A DNA stretch of 64,000 nucleotides from an uncultured Oribacterium sp. (GTDB lineage Bacteria > Bacillota > Clostridia > Lachnospirales > Lachnospiraceae), in NCBI GenBank assembly GCA_934270345.1, contig CAKQPT010000005.1, positions 43,360 through 107,359 on the forward strand. The letters are read 5' to 3'. Shown in pieces: positions 23,359 to 32,370 of the stretch (positions are counted from its first letter, which is position 1; each line of letters begins with the position of its first letter). Under the pieces are notes generated by a model that had not been told where the DNA came from, ran no database searches, and saw only the letters and a list, made by a program, of their open reading frames with translations. The position numbers and the translations under genes were made by a program.

Positions 23359-24069
23359 CTATGATTTCGTGAAATGCCGCGCGAGGCCACTCGCCGTGAG
23401 GAGCGCCAGCATTGCCCCGACGAAGGTGGCGGCGATGCGCAGTGCGCAGTCGGAGAAGAAGCCCTCCGGCAGCATGTTGATCATGCGGCTCTCGCGCGGG
23501 TCAAACAGCCAGTTGCCCTGGCTGAAGAAGATTTCGTGGAAGACCGTGAAGACCCGCGTGAAGTCGATCATGGCGAGGAACGCGATGATCGCGACGACGC
23601 CGAGGATCAGCAGGCAGGCGCGGATGAAGCCGCGGCTCAGGTACCCGAGCGCGCCACGCGGACCGGCGACCACGATCAGGAAGCCGGCGATGGCGATGCA
23701 GCTCAGGATCGCGAGGGCCCGCACGACGAGGCAGATCACGAAGAGCTGACGGACATCCGCCATGTGGGACTTCTCATTTTCGTTGTAGAACTCCGTCGTG
23801 CCGCCGTTGATGGTCGTTTCGACGATGAGATTCTCGCGGTCGCCCCGCAGGTACACCATCGTCTGATGCATGACATCGCAGAGGTCGTCCATCGTCATCT
23901 CGTCGCCCATCCAGGCCTGCATGTCATCGAGGACCTGATAGTGCTCGAACTCGTCACGGTAGAAATTCGGCGTCCAGTAGGTGACCGCCTCGAAGCTCGT
24001 GACGAAGGTGATGAAGATGAGAAGCACGGCAAACACGATGCCGAGCAGACCGCGGAAATGATGACGCAT
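23359..24069 (-). CDS. TIGR01906 / DUF1461 family integral membrane protein
   Basis: The protein (236 residues) has four hydrophobic segments: about 8-28, 107-128, 140-162 and 212-230. Between the first two lies an extracytoplasmic loop of about 80 residues containing an Asp/Glu/Met-rich helix. The family motif is HEIFFSQGNWLFDPRESRMI followed by NMLPEGFF. The function of this widespread Firmicutes family is unknown. It precedes hflX by 11 bp on the same strand and probably shares its transcript. Confidence 0.85.
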   Translation of the reverse strand: MRHHFRGLLGIVFAVLLIFITFVTSFEAVTYWTPNFYRDEFEHYQVLDDMQAWMGDEMTMDDLCDVMHQTMVYLRGDRENLIVETTINGGTTEFYNENEKSHMADVRQLFVICLVVRALAILSCIAIAGFLIVVAGPRGALGYLSRGFIRACLLILGVVAIIAFLAMIDFTRVFTVFHEIFFSQGNWLFDPRESRMINMLPEGFFSDCALRIAATFVGAMLALLTASGLARHFTKS

Positions 24070-24148
24070 AAAATGCCTCCAGTGTATTGAATTGTTCTAT
24101 ATAGTTTAGCATGATTTTGATAGTGGTGACAGCGTAGATATATAAAGA

Positions 24149-24175
24149 ATCCCGGAGGGTAGTGCCCTCCGGGAT
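24149..24175 (-). terminator. Terminator of the secreted PPIase gene
   Basis: ATCCCGGAGGG (24149-24159) pairs perfectly with CCCTCCGGGAT (24165-24175); the minus strand continues TCTTTATATA. It lies just past the stop at 24198. Confidence 0.8.
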
Positions 24176-24197
24176 CCTGTTAAAACGATGTTCCGAC

Positions 24198-25406
24198 TCA
24201 GCCCTGTGCGGCGCTGGTCTCGGTGGTCTCCACGACCTTCACCTGCGTCTGCACGTAGTCGAGGACAGCCTTATTCACAGCCTCCTCCTTCACGGCGTCA
24301 CCGCCGTACTGCTCGATAAGCTGGATCTTGTTGAGCTCCTTGCCGGCGAGGCCGCTGAGCTCTGCTGCGAGCTCGTCGATCAGCGCATCACTGGACTTGA
24401 TGCCCTGCTCGTTCGCAATCGCCGCAACAACCATTCTCTGCTTCGCATAATCGGTCGCGTAGCCGGCGATCTCCGTCTTGAAATCATCGACGCTCATGCC
24501 GTACATGTTCAGCATATCCGCGAGGCCGTAGCCGTACTGCTTCGCCGTCGATACCTCCTGAGAAATCACATAATCCTCGGCGTACTTCTGCATCTCATCG
24601 GAAACGGTGATCTCCGACGTATCCACGATCTGCTGCAGCGCATCCTGCTGGATCGTGTTGTTGTACTGATAGTCGACCTGCGCCTGAAGAAGCGCCTGCT
24701 GCTCAACGCGGAAGGAAGCCACATCGGATGCCTTCGAGCCCATGTCCTCCGCATTGTCCTTCACCCACTGATCGGTGAGCTCCGGCATGGTGGATACCTT
24801 ATTGACCGTGACATCAAACACGGCAGGCTTACCGGCGAGATCCGGGTTGTTCGGATAAGACTCCGGGAAGGTCACATTGACCTCAAGCTTCTCGCCCTTC
24901 TTCGCGCCGATCAGCTGATCCTCGAAACCATCGATGAAGCTGCCGGAGCCGAGCACGAGATCGTAGCTGGTACCTGAACCGCCGTCAAACGCCTCACCGT
25001 CCATCTTTCCGACGAAGTCAATGTTTACAGTATCGCCTTCCTTCGCTGCGTCCTCGGTCTCCGTGAGGTAGTTCTTGCGGAGGTAGTCGATCTGGGAATT
25101 CACCATGTCCTCATCGACGGTCAGCTTCGGGCTGGTCTCGACGGTGATGCCCGTGAGATCACAGAGCTTTACGGTCCCCATGTCGCTGAACTTCGGAAGC
25201 TCCGGCACCTCGGTCGCCTCGAGGGCCTGGATCTCCGGATCATCCGCGCTGAGCTGGGATGCCGTCGCGGTATCGGATGCACTTGCCTCGGTCGCCTCTG
25301 TCGCAGCGGTAGTCGCCTCCGGGGTCTTGTTCGATGAGCCGCAGGCCGCGAGCGCCATCACACTTACCGCCACAGCGGCAGTCAGAATCAGTCTGTTCTT
25401 TTTCAT
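24198..25406 (-). CDS. Trigger-factor-like FKBP peptidyl-prolyl isomerase lipoprotein
   Basis: This is an exported foldase of 402 residues. A lipoprotein signal has lipobox LAAC with Cys22, then a Thr/Ala/Ser/Glu-rich linker to about residue 60. The FKBP domain (about 110-210) shows [20 protein letters not shown] and [20 protein letters not shown]. The C-terminal half is helical and resembles the trigger factor C-domain ([20 protein letters not shown]). Cytosolic trigger factor has a ribosome-binding N-domain; here it is replaced by the signal and linker, so it should work outside the membrane on secreted proteins. The gene is bounded by its own terminator and by the hairpin element at 25440-25524. 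Confidence 0.9.
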   Translation of the reverse strand: MKKNRLILTAAVAVSVMALAACGSSNKTPEATTAATEATEASASDTATASQLSADDPEIQALEATEVPELPKFSDMGTVKLCDLTGITVETSPKLTVDEDMVNSQIDYLRKNYLTETEDAAKEGDTVNIDFVGKMDGEAFDGGSGTSYDLVLGSGSFIDGFEDQLIGAKKGEKLEVNVTFPESYPNNPDLAGKPAVFDVTVNKVSTMPELTDQWVKDNAEDMGSKASDVASFRVEQQALLQAQVDYQYNNTIQQDALQQIVDTSEITVSDEMQKYAEDYVISQEVSTAKQYGYGLADMLNMYGMSVDDFKTEIAGYATDYAKQRMVVAAIANEQGIKSSDALIDELAAELSGLAGKELNKIQLIEQYGGDAVKEEAVNKAVLDYVQTQVKVVETTETSAAQG

Positions 25407-25439
25407 AATTTTCTCCTAAATTCTAAATTTATATTGCAT

Positions 25440-25524
25440 AACAGTTCAGTAAAGGGGACCCGGTGGGCCGGTCTCGGAGTACGGTGCCTCCGTCGCCGGG
25501 CCCGCCGGGGACCCTGGAACTGTT
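25440..25524. repeat. Hairpin element R1 (short relative of the long-hairpin family)
   Basis: Outer arms AACAGTTC (25440-25447) and GAACTGTT (25517-25524) enclose GC-rich arms (about 25453-25471 and 25496-25515). The loop carries TCGGAGTACGGTGC (25474-25487), the 14-base block shared with R2, R4 and R5. It fills the gap between the M18 stop and the PPIase start. Confidence 0.7.
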
Positions 25525-26916
25525 TTACTTATTAAACGCCTTAAACGCCTTGTAGGTGTAGTATACGTCGAGCTTCGAGGTGATCTCGAACGGTGCGTGC
25601 ATCGCGAGTACCGGCACACCGAGATCCACGGTATCGACGTCCATGTTGGCGATGAACATCGCCACGGTTCCGCCGCCGCCGAGGTCGACGCGGCCGAGCT
25701 CGCCGATCTGCCACATCACATGCTCATCATCCATGTACTTGATGACACGCTGCATGGTCTCCGCGGACGCATCGTTGGAGCCGGACTTGCCACGGGAGCC
25801 GGTGTACTTCGTGAGGACCGGTCCACGGTTCATGTAGGAAGCATTGTTCGCCTCGAACGCATCCGCGAACGTCGGATCGAAGGCCGCATTGACATCCGCC
25901 GACAGGCACAGCGATGCACGCAGGACATCGCGCACACGCTCACCCTCGGCCTCTGCGAGGTCCTCCATGTAGTGAAGCAGCATATCGCCGGACATACCGG
26001 TGTTTCCGACGGAACCGATCTCCTCCTTATCGACGAGGGCGGTCACGGTGGTGTACTCCGGCTTCTTCGTCTCGATCTCGGCCATCAGTGCGGTGTAGGC
26101 ACAGACCTTATCGTCCTGGCCATAGGCACCGACCATGGAACGGTCGAAGCCGATATCCGTGGCATGCTGTGCTGGTACCATCGTGAGCTCTGCACGCATG
26201 AAGTCCGCCTCGGTGATGCCGTACATCTCGTTGAGAATCGACAGCACCTTCAGCTTGAATGCCTGCTTCACTTCCGGATCGGCGATCGGTGTCGAGCCGA
26301 GGAGCACATTCAGCTCCTCCCCCTTGATCCCGTCCGCGAGGGTGCGCTTCACCTGCTCCTGCGCGAGGTGCGGCAGAAGGTCGGATACGACGAAGACCGG
26401 ATCCCCCGGCTTCTCGCCGAGATCGAGGTCGATGGCACGACCGTCACGCAGCATCACACGACCGTGCAGCGCGAGCGGGGTCACCGCCCACTGATACTTC
26501 TTGATGCCACCATAGTAGTGCGTCTTGAAGAACGCGAGCTCTTCCTTCTCATAGAGTGGATTCGGCTTGAGGTCTAGACGCGGGCTGTCAATGTGGGCGA
26601 TATTGAAGTGCACACCCTCATCGAGCGGACGCTTACCGATGGTGGTCAGGATGATGCTCTTTCCACGGTTATCAAAATATACCTTGTCACCGGTCTTATA
26701 CTTCTTCGAACGCTCGAATGGCTTGTAGCCGTTCTCCTCTGCGATCCGGATCGTCTCACGTACGGCCTCACGCTCGATCTTCGCATGATCGAGGAACGCC
26801 TTGTAGCCCTCGCAGAATTCGATGGCCTTCTCCACGTCCTCCGGACGCTCCATGCCGATGTTCTGAATCTTATAGCAGAGCTTCTCCTCGAGCTTCTGTC
26901 CTTCTGTCTTCGCCAT
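25525..26916 (-). CDS. apeB: M18 family aspartyl aminopeptidase
   Basis: This cytosolic zinc aminopeptidase prefers acidic N-terminal residues; it has 463 residues. Metal ligands and catalytic residues lie in FNIAHIDSPRLDLK (first His and Asp), GQDDKVCAY (bridging Asp), DKEEIGSVGNTG (catalytic Glu pair), CLSADVNAAFDP (Asp) and VLAMHAPFEI (last His). The ATG 26916 is chosen because AAAGGAGG lies 8 nt upstream; the longer frame adds 11 residues containing the ribosome site itself. It is 65 bp downstream of lepB on the same strand. Confidence 0.93.
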   Translation of the reverse strand: MAKTEGQKLEEKLCYKIQNIGMERPEDVEKAIEFCEGYKAFLDHAKIEREAVRETIRIAEENGYKPFERSKKYKTGDKVYFDNRGKSIILTTIGKRPLDEGVHFNIAHIDSPRLDLKPNPLYEKEELAFFKTHYYGGIKKYQWAVTPLALHGRVMLRDGRAIDLDLGEKPGDPVFVVSDLLPHLAQEQVKRTLADGIKGEELNVLLGSTPIADPEVKQAFKLKVLSILNEMYGITEADFMRAELTMVPAQHATDIGFDRSMVGAYGQDDKVCAYTALMAEIETKKPEYTTVTALVDKEEIGSVGNTGMSGDMLLHYMEDLAEAEGERVRDVLRASLCLSADVNAAFDPTFADAFEANNASYMNRGPVLTKYTGSRGKSGSNDASAETMQRVIKYMDDEHVMWQIGELGRVDLGGGGTVAMFIANMDVDTVDLGVPVLAMHAPFEITSKLDVYYTYKAFKAFNK

Positions 26917-26980
26917 AATATATCCTCCTTTAAAGCAACAGCTTCTCATTTTATCGGCTGTCTGTGTTATTTCTGTGAAA

Positions 26981-27847
26981 TCAGTTCACGCTGCCCATAT
27001 CCGTGAGCGGCCAGTACTTGAAGTACACCTTCGCCACCATCTTGTCGCGGGAAACCATGTTGTACTCGCCCCAGTAACGGGCATCGAGCGAGTTGTTCCG
27101 GTTGTCGCCGAGCATATAGTAGCTGCCCTCCGGCACCGTCACATCCACCTCCGGGAACTGCTGCCCGTCGACGATCATCGGCTCCGGCAGATAAGTCTCG
27201 GTGATGGCCTCACCGTTCACATAGACCGTACCGATCGGCACCTCTACGCTCGAGCCGTCTGTATTCTTCCCGATTTTGATGTTGTGGAACTCGGACGCAT
27301 CCGCAGTACCGGTCTGTTTAATCTCGATGTGATCCCCCGGCATACCGATGACACGCTTCACATAGTATACGACGGAGTTCTTCTTATCCTCGCGTCCGCA
27401 GTACGGACATACGCCCTCATCCGTCTCGCGGTAGCTCTGCCCACAGCCCCTGCACTTGTACCCATAGACGAAGATGGCAATGTCTCCACGTTCCACCTCC
27501 CCGAAGGTATACTTGAGCCGAGAGCCGAAGACACGCGCCCCGGCCATGATCGTGTCCTGCATGGAGCCCGTCGGAATCGTCGAGTTCGCGATGATGAAAT
27601 TATTGAGACAGAACGCCAGCACCGCCGCCACCGCGATGACCTTCACCCAGTCGATGATCTCCCCGAGCAGCGTCGTCGGCTGCTCCCCGTCATCGGACTT
27701 CTTCGGCCTCCGCTTCTTTCCACCAGTCTTTTCCCCGGACCCAGATGTGGAATTCTCTACCTGCTGCACTTCTGTTTCATCCGCAGCGGACTCGTTATCC
27801 ACCATCTTTCCATCGCTGTCCACAACATCGAAAAATTTATTTCCCAT
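26981..27847 (-). CDS. lepB: Signal peptidase I with a Cys4 insertion
   Basis: This membrane serine protease removes secretion signals. It has 288 residues. The cytoplasmic N-terminal tail (about 1-60) is charged and low in complexity. One TM (about 66-86) is followed by the catalytic Ser95 in STIPTGSMQDTI and Lys164 in VYYVKRVIGMPGDHI; YYMLGDNRNNSLDARYWG is the third conserved box. Between the Ser and Lys boxes an insertion carries CRGC (132-135) and CPYC (147-150), a probable zinc ribbon absent from standard signal peptidases such as Bacillus SipS. The start 27847 is accepted from the open frame and spacing. Downstream is apeB. Confidence 0.93.
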   Translation of the reverse strand: MGNKFFDVVDSDGKMVDNESAADETEVQQVENSTSGSGEKTGGKKRRPKKSDDGEQPTTLLGEIIDWVKVIAVAAVLAFCLNNFIIANSTIPTGSMQDTIMAGARVFGSRLKYTFGEVERGDIAIFVYGYKCRGCGQSYRETDEGVCPYCGREDKKNSVVYYVKRVIGMPGDHIEIKQTGTADASEFHNIKIGKNTDGSSVEVPIGTVYVNGEAITETYLPEPMIVDGQQFPEVDVTVPEGSYYMLGDNRNNSLDARYWGEYNMVSRDKMVAKVYFKYWPLTDMGSVN

Positions 27848-28009
27848 GCCCTTTTTCTCCTGTTCTCATACGTCCATACGTTCATCCTGCACGATCTGCC
27901 TGGATTTTCCGGACCCTACTATTCTAACAGATAGAATAAAAATGTATAGATTCCACACCGACCCTCACTTTATTTTCCTTTATTTTTAAGATAAATGTCA
28001 CAGTTTCGG

Positions 28010-28240
28010 CAGGAGCACCGGAGGGGCGACAACGGAGGCCATACGTAGAGACCGTGTGAAATCAAGCCGGGGACCCTTAGCGGCACTTGGAGTAATTTTT
28101 CCTTAGCACCCTCTGCAACGCTGAGTTTTCATAAAGAAAACTCAGTGATTGCAGAGGGCCTAGTGCCGCTTGGGTCCCTGGCTTAGATTGAACCGGTCTC
28201 GGAGTACTGTGCCTCCATTGCCGCCCCTCCGAGGCTCCTG
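28010..28240. repeat. Long-hairpin element R2 (about 230 nt, intact)
   Basis: Outer arms 28010-28039 and 28211-28240 pair at 26 of 30 positions. Further in, AATCAAGCCGGGGACCC pairs with GGGTCCCTGGCTTAGATT, AGCGGCACT (28079-28087) with AGTGCCGCT (28162-28170), and 28109-28130 with 28136-28158 at the tip. Unpaired blocks GCCATACG (28038-28045) and TCGGAGTACTGTGC (28199-28212) recur in R4. It lies between pckA and lepB. Confidence 0.85.
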
Positions 28241-28254
28241 TCAAGACAATAAAA

Positions 28255-28298
28255 GAAAAAAAGAGAGCAGCCGGAGCTTACGCCCTGACTGCCCTGTA
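28255..28298 (-). terminator. Terminator of pckA
   Basis: GAGCAGCCGGAGC and GCCCTGACTGCCC form an imperfect hairpin around TTAC. On the minus strand it is followed by CTCTTTTTTTCTTTT, a strong U-tract, about 20 bp past the pckA stop. Confidence 0.75.
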
Positions 28299-28317
28299 TG
28301 AATGGTAAAGATTGATA

Positions 28318-29922
28318 TTAAAGCTGAGGACCAGCTGCAACGAGTGCCTTACCAGCCTCGTTACCCTCGTACTTGACGAAGTTCTTCTGGAATCTCTGTG
28401 CGAGATCCTTTGCCTTCTCCTCCCACTCAGATGCATTTGCATAAGTGTCGCGAGGATCGAGGATTGCAGGATCTACGCCTGGAAGCTCGGTCGGAACCTC
28501 GAAATCGAAGAACGGGATCTTCTTGGTCGGAGCCTTGGCAACATCGCCATTCTGGATAGCGGTGATGATTCCACGAGTATCCTTGATGGAGATTCTCTTG
28601 CCGGTACCGTTCCAGCCGGTGTTTACGAGGTAAGCCTTTGCGCCGGACTTCTCCATTCTCTTAACGAGCTCCTCAGCATACTTTGTAGGATGAAGCTCGA
28701 GGAATGCCTGACCGAAGCAAGCAGAGAAGGTCGGTGTCGGCTCGGTGATACCACGCTCTGTACCAGCAAGCTTTGCTGTGAATCCGCTCAGGAAGTAGTA
28801 CTTGGTCTGCTCCGGAGTAAGGATGGATACTGGTGGCAGTACGCCGAATGCATCTGCAGAAAGGAAGATTACATTCTCTGCTGCAGGACCGTGAGAGATC
28901 GGCTTAACGATCTTCTCGATGTGGTCGATCGGGTAAGATACACGAGTGTTCTCGGTTACGGACTTATCGTTGAAGTCAAGCTTGCCGTTCTCGTCTACGG
29001 TTACGTTCTCGAGAAGAGCGTCTCTTCTGATTGCACCGTAGATATCCGGCTCAGCGTCCTTATCAAGGTTGATAACCTTTGCGTAGCAGCCGCCCTCGAA
29101 GTTGAATACACCGTTGTCATCCCAGCCGTGCTCGTCATCACCGATGAGGAGTCTGGAAGGATCGGTAGAAAGGGTGGTCTTACCAGTTCCGGACAGACCG
29201 AAGAATACGCAGGTGTGCTCGCCGTTGAAATCGGTGTTTGCAGAGCAGTGCATGGAAGCGATGCCCTTCAGCGGGAGGTAGTAGTTCATCATAGAGAACA
29301 TACCCTTCTTCATCTCTCCGCCGTACCAGGTGTTTACGATTACCTGCTCGTGGCTGGTGATGTTGAAGACAACTGCGGTCTCACTGTTGAGTCCGAGCTC
29401 CTTCCAGTTCTCTACCTTTGCCTTGGATGCGTTGTAAACAACGAAATCCGGCTCGAAGTTCGCCTCTTCCTCAGCGGTCGGACGGATGAACATGTTCTTT
29501 ACGAAGTGAGCCTGCCAAGCAACCTCCATGATGAAACGAACAGCCATACGAGTGTCCTTGTTGGCACCGCAGAAGCCATCGATGACATAGAGCTTCTTAC
29601 CGGAGAGCTCCTTCTTTGCGATGTCCTTTACAGCTTCCCATGCTTCCTCGGAAGCCGGGTGGTTATCATTCTTATACTCGTCGGAAGTCCACCATACAGT
29701 GTCCTTGGAGTTCTCATCCATAACGATGAACTTATCCTTAGGAGAACGACCGGTGTAGACACCAGTGAATACGTCTACAGCGCCGAGCTCGGTCTGGAAG
29801 CCCTTCTCATAGCCTGTAAGACCTTCCTTGGTCTCCTCTGCGAACAGCTCCTCGTATGATGGATTGTATACGATTTCTGTTGTGTCAGTAATGCCATACT
29901 TCGTTAAATCAATCTTTGCCAT
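28318..29922 (-). CDS. pckA: Phosphoenolpyruvate carboxykinase (ATP)
   Basis: PEPCK interconverts oxaloacetate plus ATP with PEP, CO2 and ADP; in anaerobes it often runs towards oxaloacetate to feed succinate or recover ATP. It has 534 residues. The motifs are [16 protein letters not shown] near the N-terminus, MHCSANTD, the kinase-1a P-loop [11 protein letters not shown], the metal site [10 protein letters not shown], and [10 protein letters not shown]. The strong start context and codon choices favouring A-ending purine-rich codons suggest high expression. A cre-like site lies downstream of its promoter, and its 3' end has a good terminator followed by the R2 hairpin. Confidence 0.97.
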   Translation of the reverse strand: MAKIDLTKYGITDTTEIVYNPSYEELFAEETKEGLTGYEKGFQTELGAVDVFTGVYTGRSPKDKFIVMDENSKDTVWWTSDEYKNDNHPASEEAWEAVKDIAKKELSGKKLYVIDGFCGANKDTRMAVRFIMEVAWQAHFVKNMFIRPTAEEEANFEPDFVVYNASKAKVENWKELGLNSETAVVFNITSHEQVIVNTWYGGEMKKGMFSMMNYYLPLKGIASMHCSANTDFNGEHTCVFFGLSGTGKTTLSTDPSRLLIGDDEHGWDDNGVFNFEGGCYAKVINLDKDAEPDIYGAIRRDALLENVTVDENGKLDFNDKSVTENTRVSYPIDHIEKIVKPISHGPAAENVIFLSADAFGVLPPVSILTPEQTKYYFLSGFTAKLAGTERGITEPTPTFSACFGQAFLELHPTKYAEELVKRMEKSGAKAYLVNTGWNGTGKRISIKDTRGIITAIQNGDVAKAPTKKIPFFDFEVPTELPGVDPAILDPRDTYANASEWEEKAKDLAQRFQKNFVKYEGNEAGKALVAAGPQL

Positions 29923-30061
29923 TCTGTTTAACCTCTTTCTCTTCTCTGGTTACCAGTCAGCGGAATCCTCTGGGGATCTTCCGAGTGCTTCCGACCTCTC
30001 TCTGATTTTCAGAAAGCATCGGACGCTTCCGAAAGCGGTGGATTCCTCTATCCTTGAGCAA

Positions 30062-30120
30062 AAAAGCGCTTACATTTTTCGCTCGTTAATTATTATACAC
30101 GATATTGTTTCTTTGTCGAT
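30062..30120 (-). promoter_or_regulatory. pckA promoter with a cre-like site
   Basis: On the minus strand TCGACA (30115-30120), 16 bp, TATAAT (30093-30098). About 10-25 bp past the predicted start is TGTAAGCGCTTTTT (30062-30075), matching 12 of 14 positions of the CcpA consensus TGWAANCGNTNWCA. This fits roadblock-type catabolite repression of gluconeogenesis. A leader of about 160 nt with imperfect hairpins follows. Confidence 0.55.
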
Positions 30121-30185
30121 ACAATTAATTTAATTTTTAACAAAGTTTTACTTAATATCCATGAGAGGGCCGTGCGCAGCAAAAA

Positions 30186-31820
30186 TTATTTCTTCACCGG
30201 GTTCAAAACCTTCACCATGTGGTCGTACCACTTGCCCTTCGTGCCGATGAGGGCGAGCGGGAATTCCTCGTCGAGGGCCGGTACCGGGACGTCGAAGCCG
30301 TTCACGACTTCTTCGGTGCCGTCTGCGTACTTCACGGTATCCTTCGTCGGCTGGAGAAGCTCCGCGCCGTCCTTCTTCGCATCCTCTGCGCTTCCCGGGA
30401 AGAGGTTCTGGATATTCTCGGAGCTGAGACTCACGTGGATCGTCATCTGGCCGTCCTTCACGGTGAGCACGCCCTTTCCGTCCTCCGCTTCGTTCACGTG
30501 GAACATGCTGCTGTCGGTGGTGAAGTCTGCCGCGTAGGTGCCATCCTCGAGGACGTCTGCATTGGTCTCGGAGGTACTGTCGGTGGATGCCGCCTCGCCG
30601 GTCGGTGCACCGATCACGGCTGCGGTGTGCTCGACGTAGATCTGCTCGATGGCCGGGATGCCGCCGAGTCCGCCGATCTGGCAGGTCACCGTATCGAAGG
30701 CGCGGGATGCGAGGAACTGGCTCTTCCAGGAGTCGTCATCGTCTCCGGCCATGTCGTTGTTTGCGTGGTCACCGGCCACGACCATGAGCGGACGAAGCAC
30801 GACCTTCGTATACCCCGCCTCCTTGATGCGCTCGATCACGGCTTCGCAGGCGGTCTCCGCCGGCTTTCCTTCGACGGTGCCAATGTAGACGTTCCCATAC
30901 TTCAGCTCGTCCATCTGGGTCTGCATCTGCGTGTAGGTCACTGCGGCTGCGTGGCTCGTGCCGTGACCCATGAAGACGAAGGCGGTGCTGTCCTTCGCGG
31001 CATCCTCGAGGCTCTTATAGCCGGCGGCCTTCACTGCCTCGGCGGTCAGCGCCTCGGCCACAGCCTTCTTGTCGGCATTGGTCTCGGAACCGTCCTTACC
31101 GACCTCGCCGAGCAGCGGCTCGGCGATCTCGATGGTCTCAATCTGATCCTTATAAGACTCGGCCGCTGCACAGAGCTCGTCGTACTCCGCGCCGTGCATG
31201 AGGTGCGTCGGCTGGATCACGAGGTGTTTGACGCCGTTGTCGACCGCACGCTGCAGCGCCTGGTCCATGTTGTCGATCTTCTCGCCGTCACGCGCCTGCA
31301 CGTGGTTGATGATGATCTGTGCGGTGAAGGCACGACGCACCGACCAGTCCGGATACGCCGCCTGCAGTGCCTTCTCGATCCCGCCGATGTCCTGCGCACG
31401 GCTGTCGTTGAAGGAGGTACCGAAGCTCACGACGAGCAGCTCCTTCTCCCCGATGCCATCCTCGTTCAGCGGATCATCCTTGCTGGCATCCCCGGTGTCC
31501 CGACCGAAGTAATCCGGATCGGCCTCTTCGCCCTCGACGAGCGCCTTCTGTGCATCCGTCAGCTGGTCCCAGGCTTCCTTCGCCTCCGCACACTGTGCAT
31601 CGGTATTCTCGGTCCGCTCCTGTACATAGATCGCATCGATCAGCGCCGCCACATGATCTGCAGCTGCCTGATCCGCCTCGGCACTCTCCTCCGTCGCCGC
31701 CTCTGTCGTGGCTGCCGCAGTCGTGACCGCTGCCGTCGTCTCCGCCGGCTTCGACTGCCCGCAGGCTGACAGCGACGCCGCCATCATCAGCATCAGCACC
31801 GTATATCTCGATTTTCTCAT
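30186..31820 (-). CDS. Exported CbiK-like (sirohydrochlorin cobaltochelatase family) lipoprotein with extra C-terminal domain
   Basis: The protein has 544 residues. The signal has lipobox LSAC with Cys20, then a long Thr/Ala/Glu-rich linker. The CbiK-like chelatase domain spans about 125-400: LLVVSFGTSFNDSRAQDIGG, IIQPTHLMHGAEYD, VFMGHGTSH (metal-ligand His region) and LRPLMVVAGDHANNDMAGDD. A further domain (about 425-540; DGTYAADFTTDSSMFHVNEA, later ALIGTKGKWYDH) is not part of CbiK and I cannot assign it. Cytosolic CbiK inserts cobalt into sirohydrochlorin; an exported form is known in Desulfovibrio, where it may handle haem or metal. Here a role in metal or tetrapyrrole capture at the cell surface is inferred. 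Confidence 0.82.
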   Translation of the reverse strand: MRKSRYTVLMLMMAASLSACGQSKPAETTAAVTTAAATTEAATEESAEADQAAADHVAALIDAIYVQERTENTDAQCAEAKEAWDQLTDAQKALVEGEEADPDYFGRDTGDASKDDPLNEDGIGEKELLVVSFGTSFNDSRAQDIGGIEKALQAAYPDWSVRRAFTAQIIINHVQARDGEKIDNMDQALQRAVDNGVKHLVIQPTHLMHGAEYDELCAAAESYKDQIETIEIAEPLLGEVGKDGSETNADKKAVAEALTAEAVKAAGYKSLEDAAKDSTAFVFMGHGTSHAAAVTYTQMQTQMDELKYGNVYIGTVEGKPAETACEAVIERIKEAGYTKVVLRPLMVVAGDHANNDMAGDDDDSWKSQFLASRAFDTVTCQIGGLGGIPAIEQIYVEHTAAVIGAPTGEAASTDSTSETNADVLEDGTYAADFTTDSSMFHVNEAEDGKGVLTVKDGQMTIHVSLSSENIQNLFPGSAEDAKKDGAELLQPTKDTVKYADGTEEVVNGFDVPVPALDEEFPLALIGTKGKWYDHMVKVLNPVKK

Positions 31821-31956
31821 CTGGTTCCTCCCCCTGTATATTTCTCTTTTTCTGAAGCGCTAACAGCATACCACAGATATTCTCTTTTCTGCTATACTAT
31901 ATGAAATTGTTTGAGAAGGATGAACGAATTCCGAAAATGGTACTGGTGTGATGTGC

Positions 31957-32110
31957 GTGGCAGAGGACGAGGTTCAGACCCTTTAAGCCGAGGACGTGAA
32001 AAACCAAATCGGGCCTCTTAGCGGCACTTAGTACTATTTTCCTTAGCACCCTCTGCAACGCTGAGTTTTCATCAGGAAAACTCGGCGATTGCGGAGGGCT
32101 TAATGCCGCT
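31957..32110. repeat. Long-hairpin element R3, left part (split by the IS)
   Basis: The outer arm 31957-31982 is perfectly complementary over 26 bp to 33855-33880, on the far side of the IS. The apical part 32018-32110 is nearly identical to R2 28078-28170, including TTAGCACCCTCTGCAACGCT and the hairpin GAGTTTTC/GAAAACTC. It ends in GCCGCT exactly at the IS junction. Confidence 0.85.
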
Positions 32111-32239
32111 GTTATGAAGTGACCGTTGTCAAGGGGGGAATTAACTTTCCGAAGTCACCCTGGAAATATTAGTATCCTCCGCCAGTCACATTTGTAATGC
32201 TATTCTGACAGTATCTGGAAGGAGCTCTGATTTAACAGT

Positions 32240-32370
32240 TCCCGGCATGTGGCCACTCTGTTATACGTGGATTGGTTACCTACAGGCTAATGGTTCCGCC
32301 GTGAACCCTGCGATCTTAGAGCGTGGATCACCGTTGCTGGTGCCAACAAAGCGGCATCGCAGATAGTTCG
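32240..32370 (-). ncRNA. Candidate bridge RNA of the IS110-type element
   Basis: Read as minus-strand RNA, CUGCGAU (32356-32362) and AUCGCAG (32308-32314) close a loop. Its 5' inner strand with two stem bases is AUGCCGCU, identical to the left target (32103-32110). Its 3' inner strand CUCUAAG is the complement of the right target CTTAGAG (33815-33821). UUGUUG/CAGCAA forms an apical stem between them. Downstream, AUAACAG (32258-32264) is complementary to CTGTTAT, the right donor half at the joined IS ends. The full RNA limits and its transcription are not known. Confidence 0.72.
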
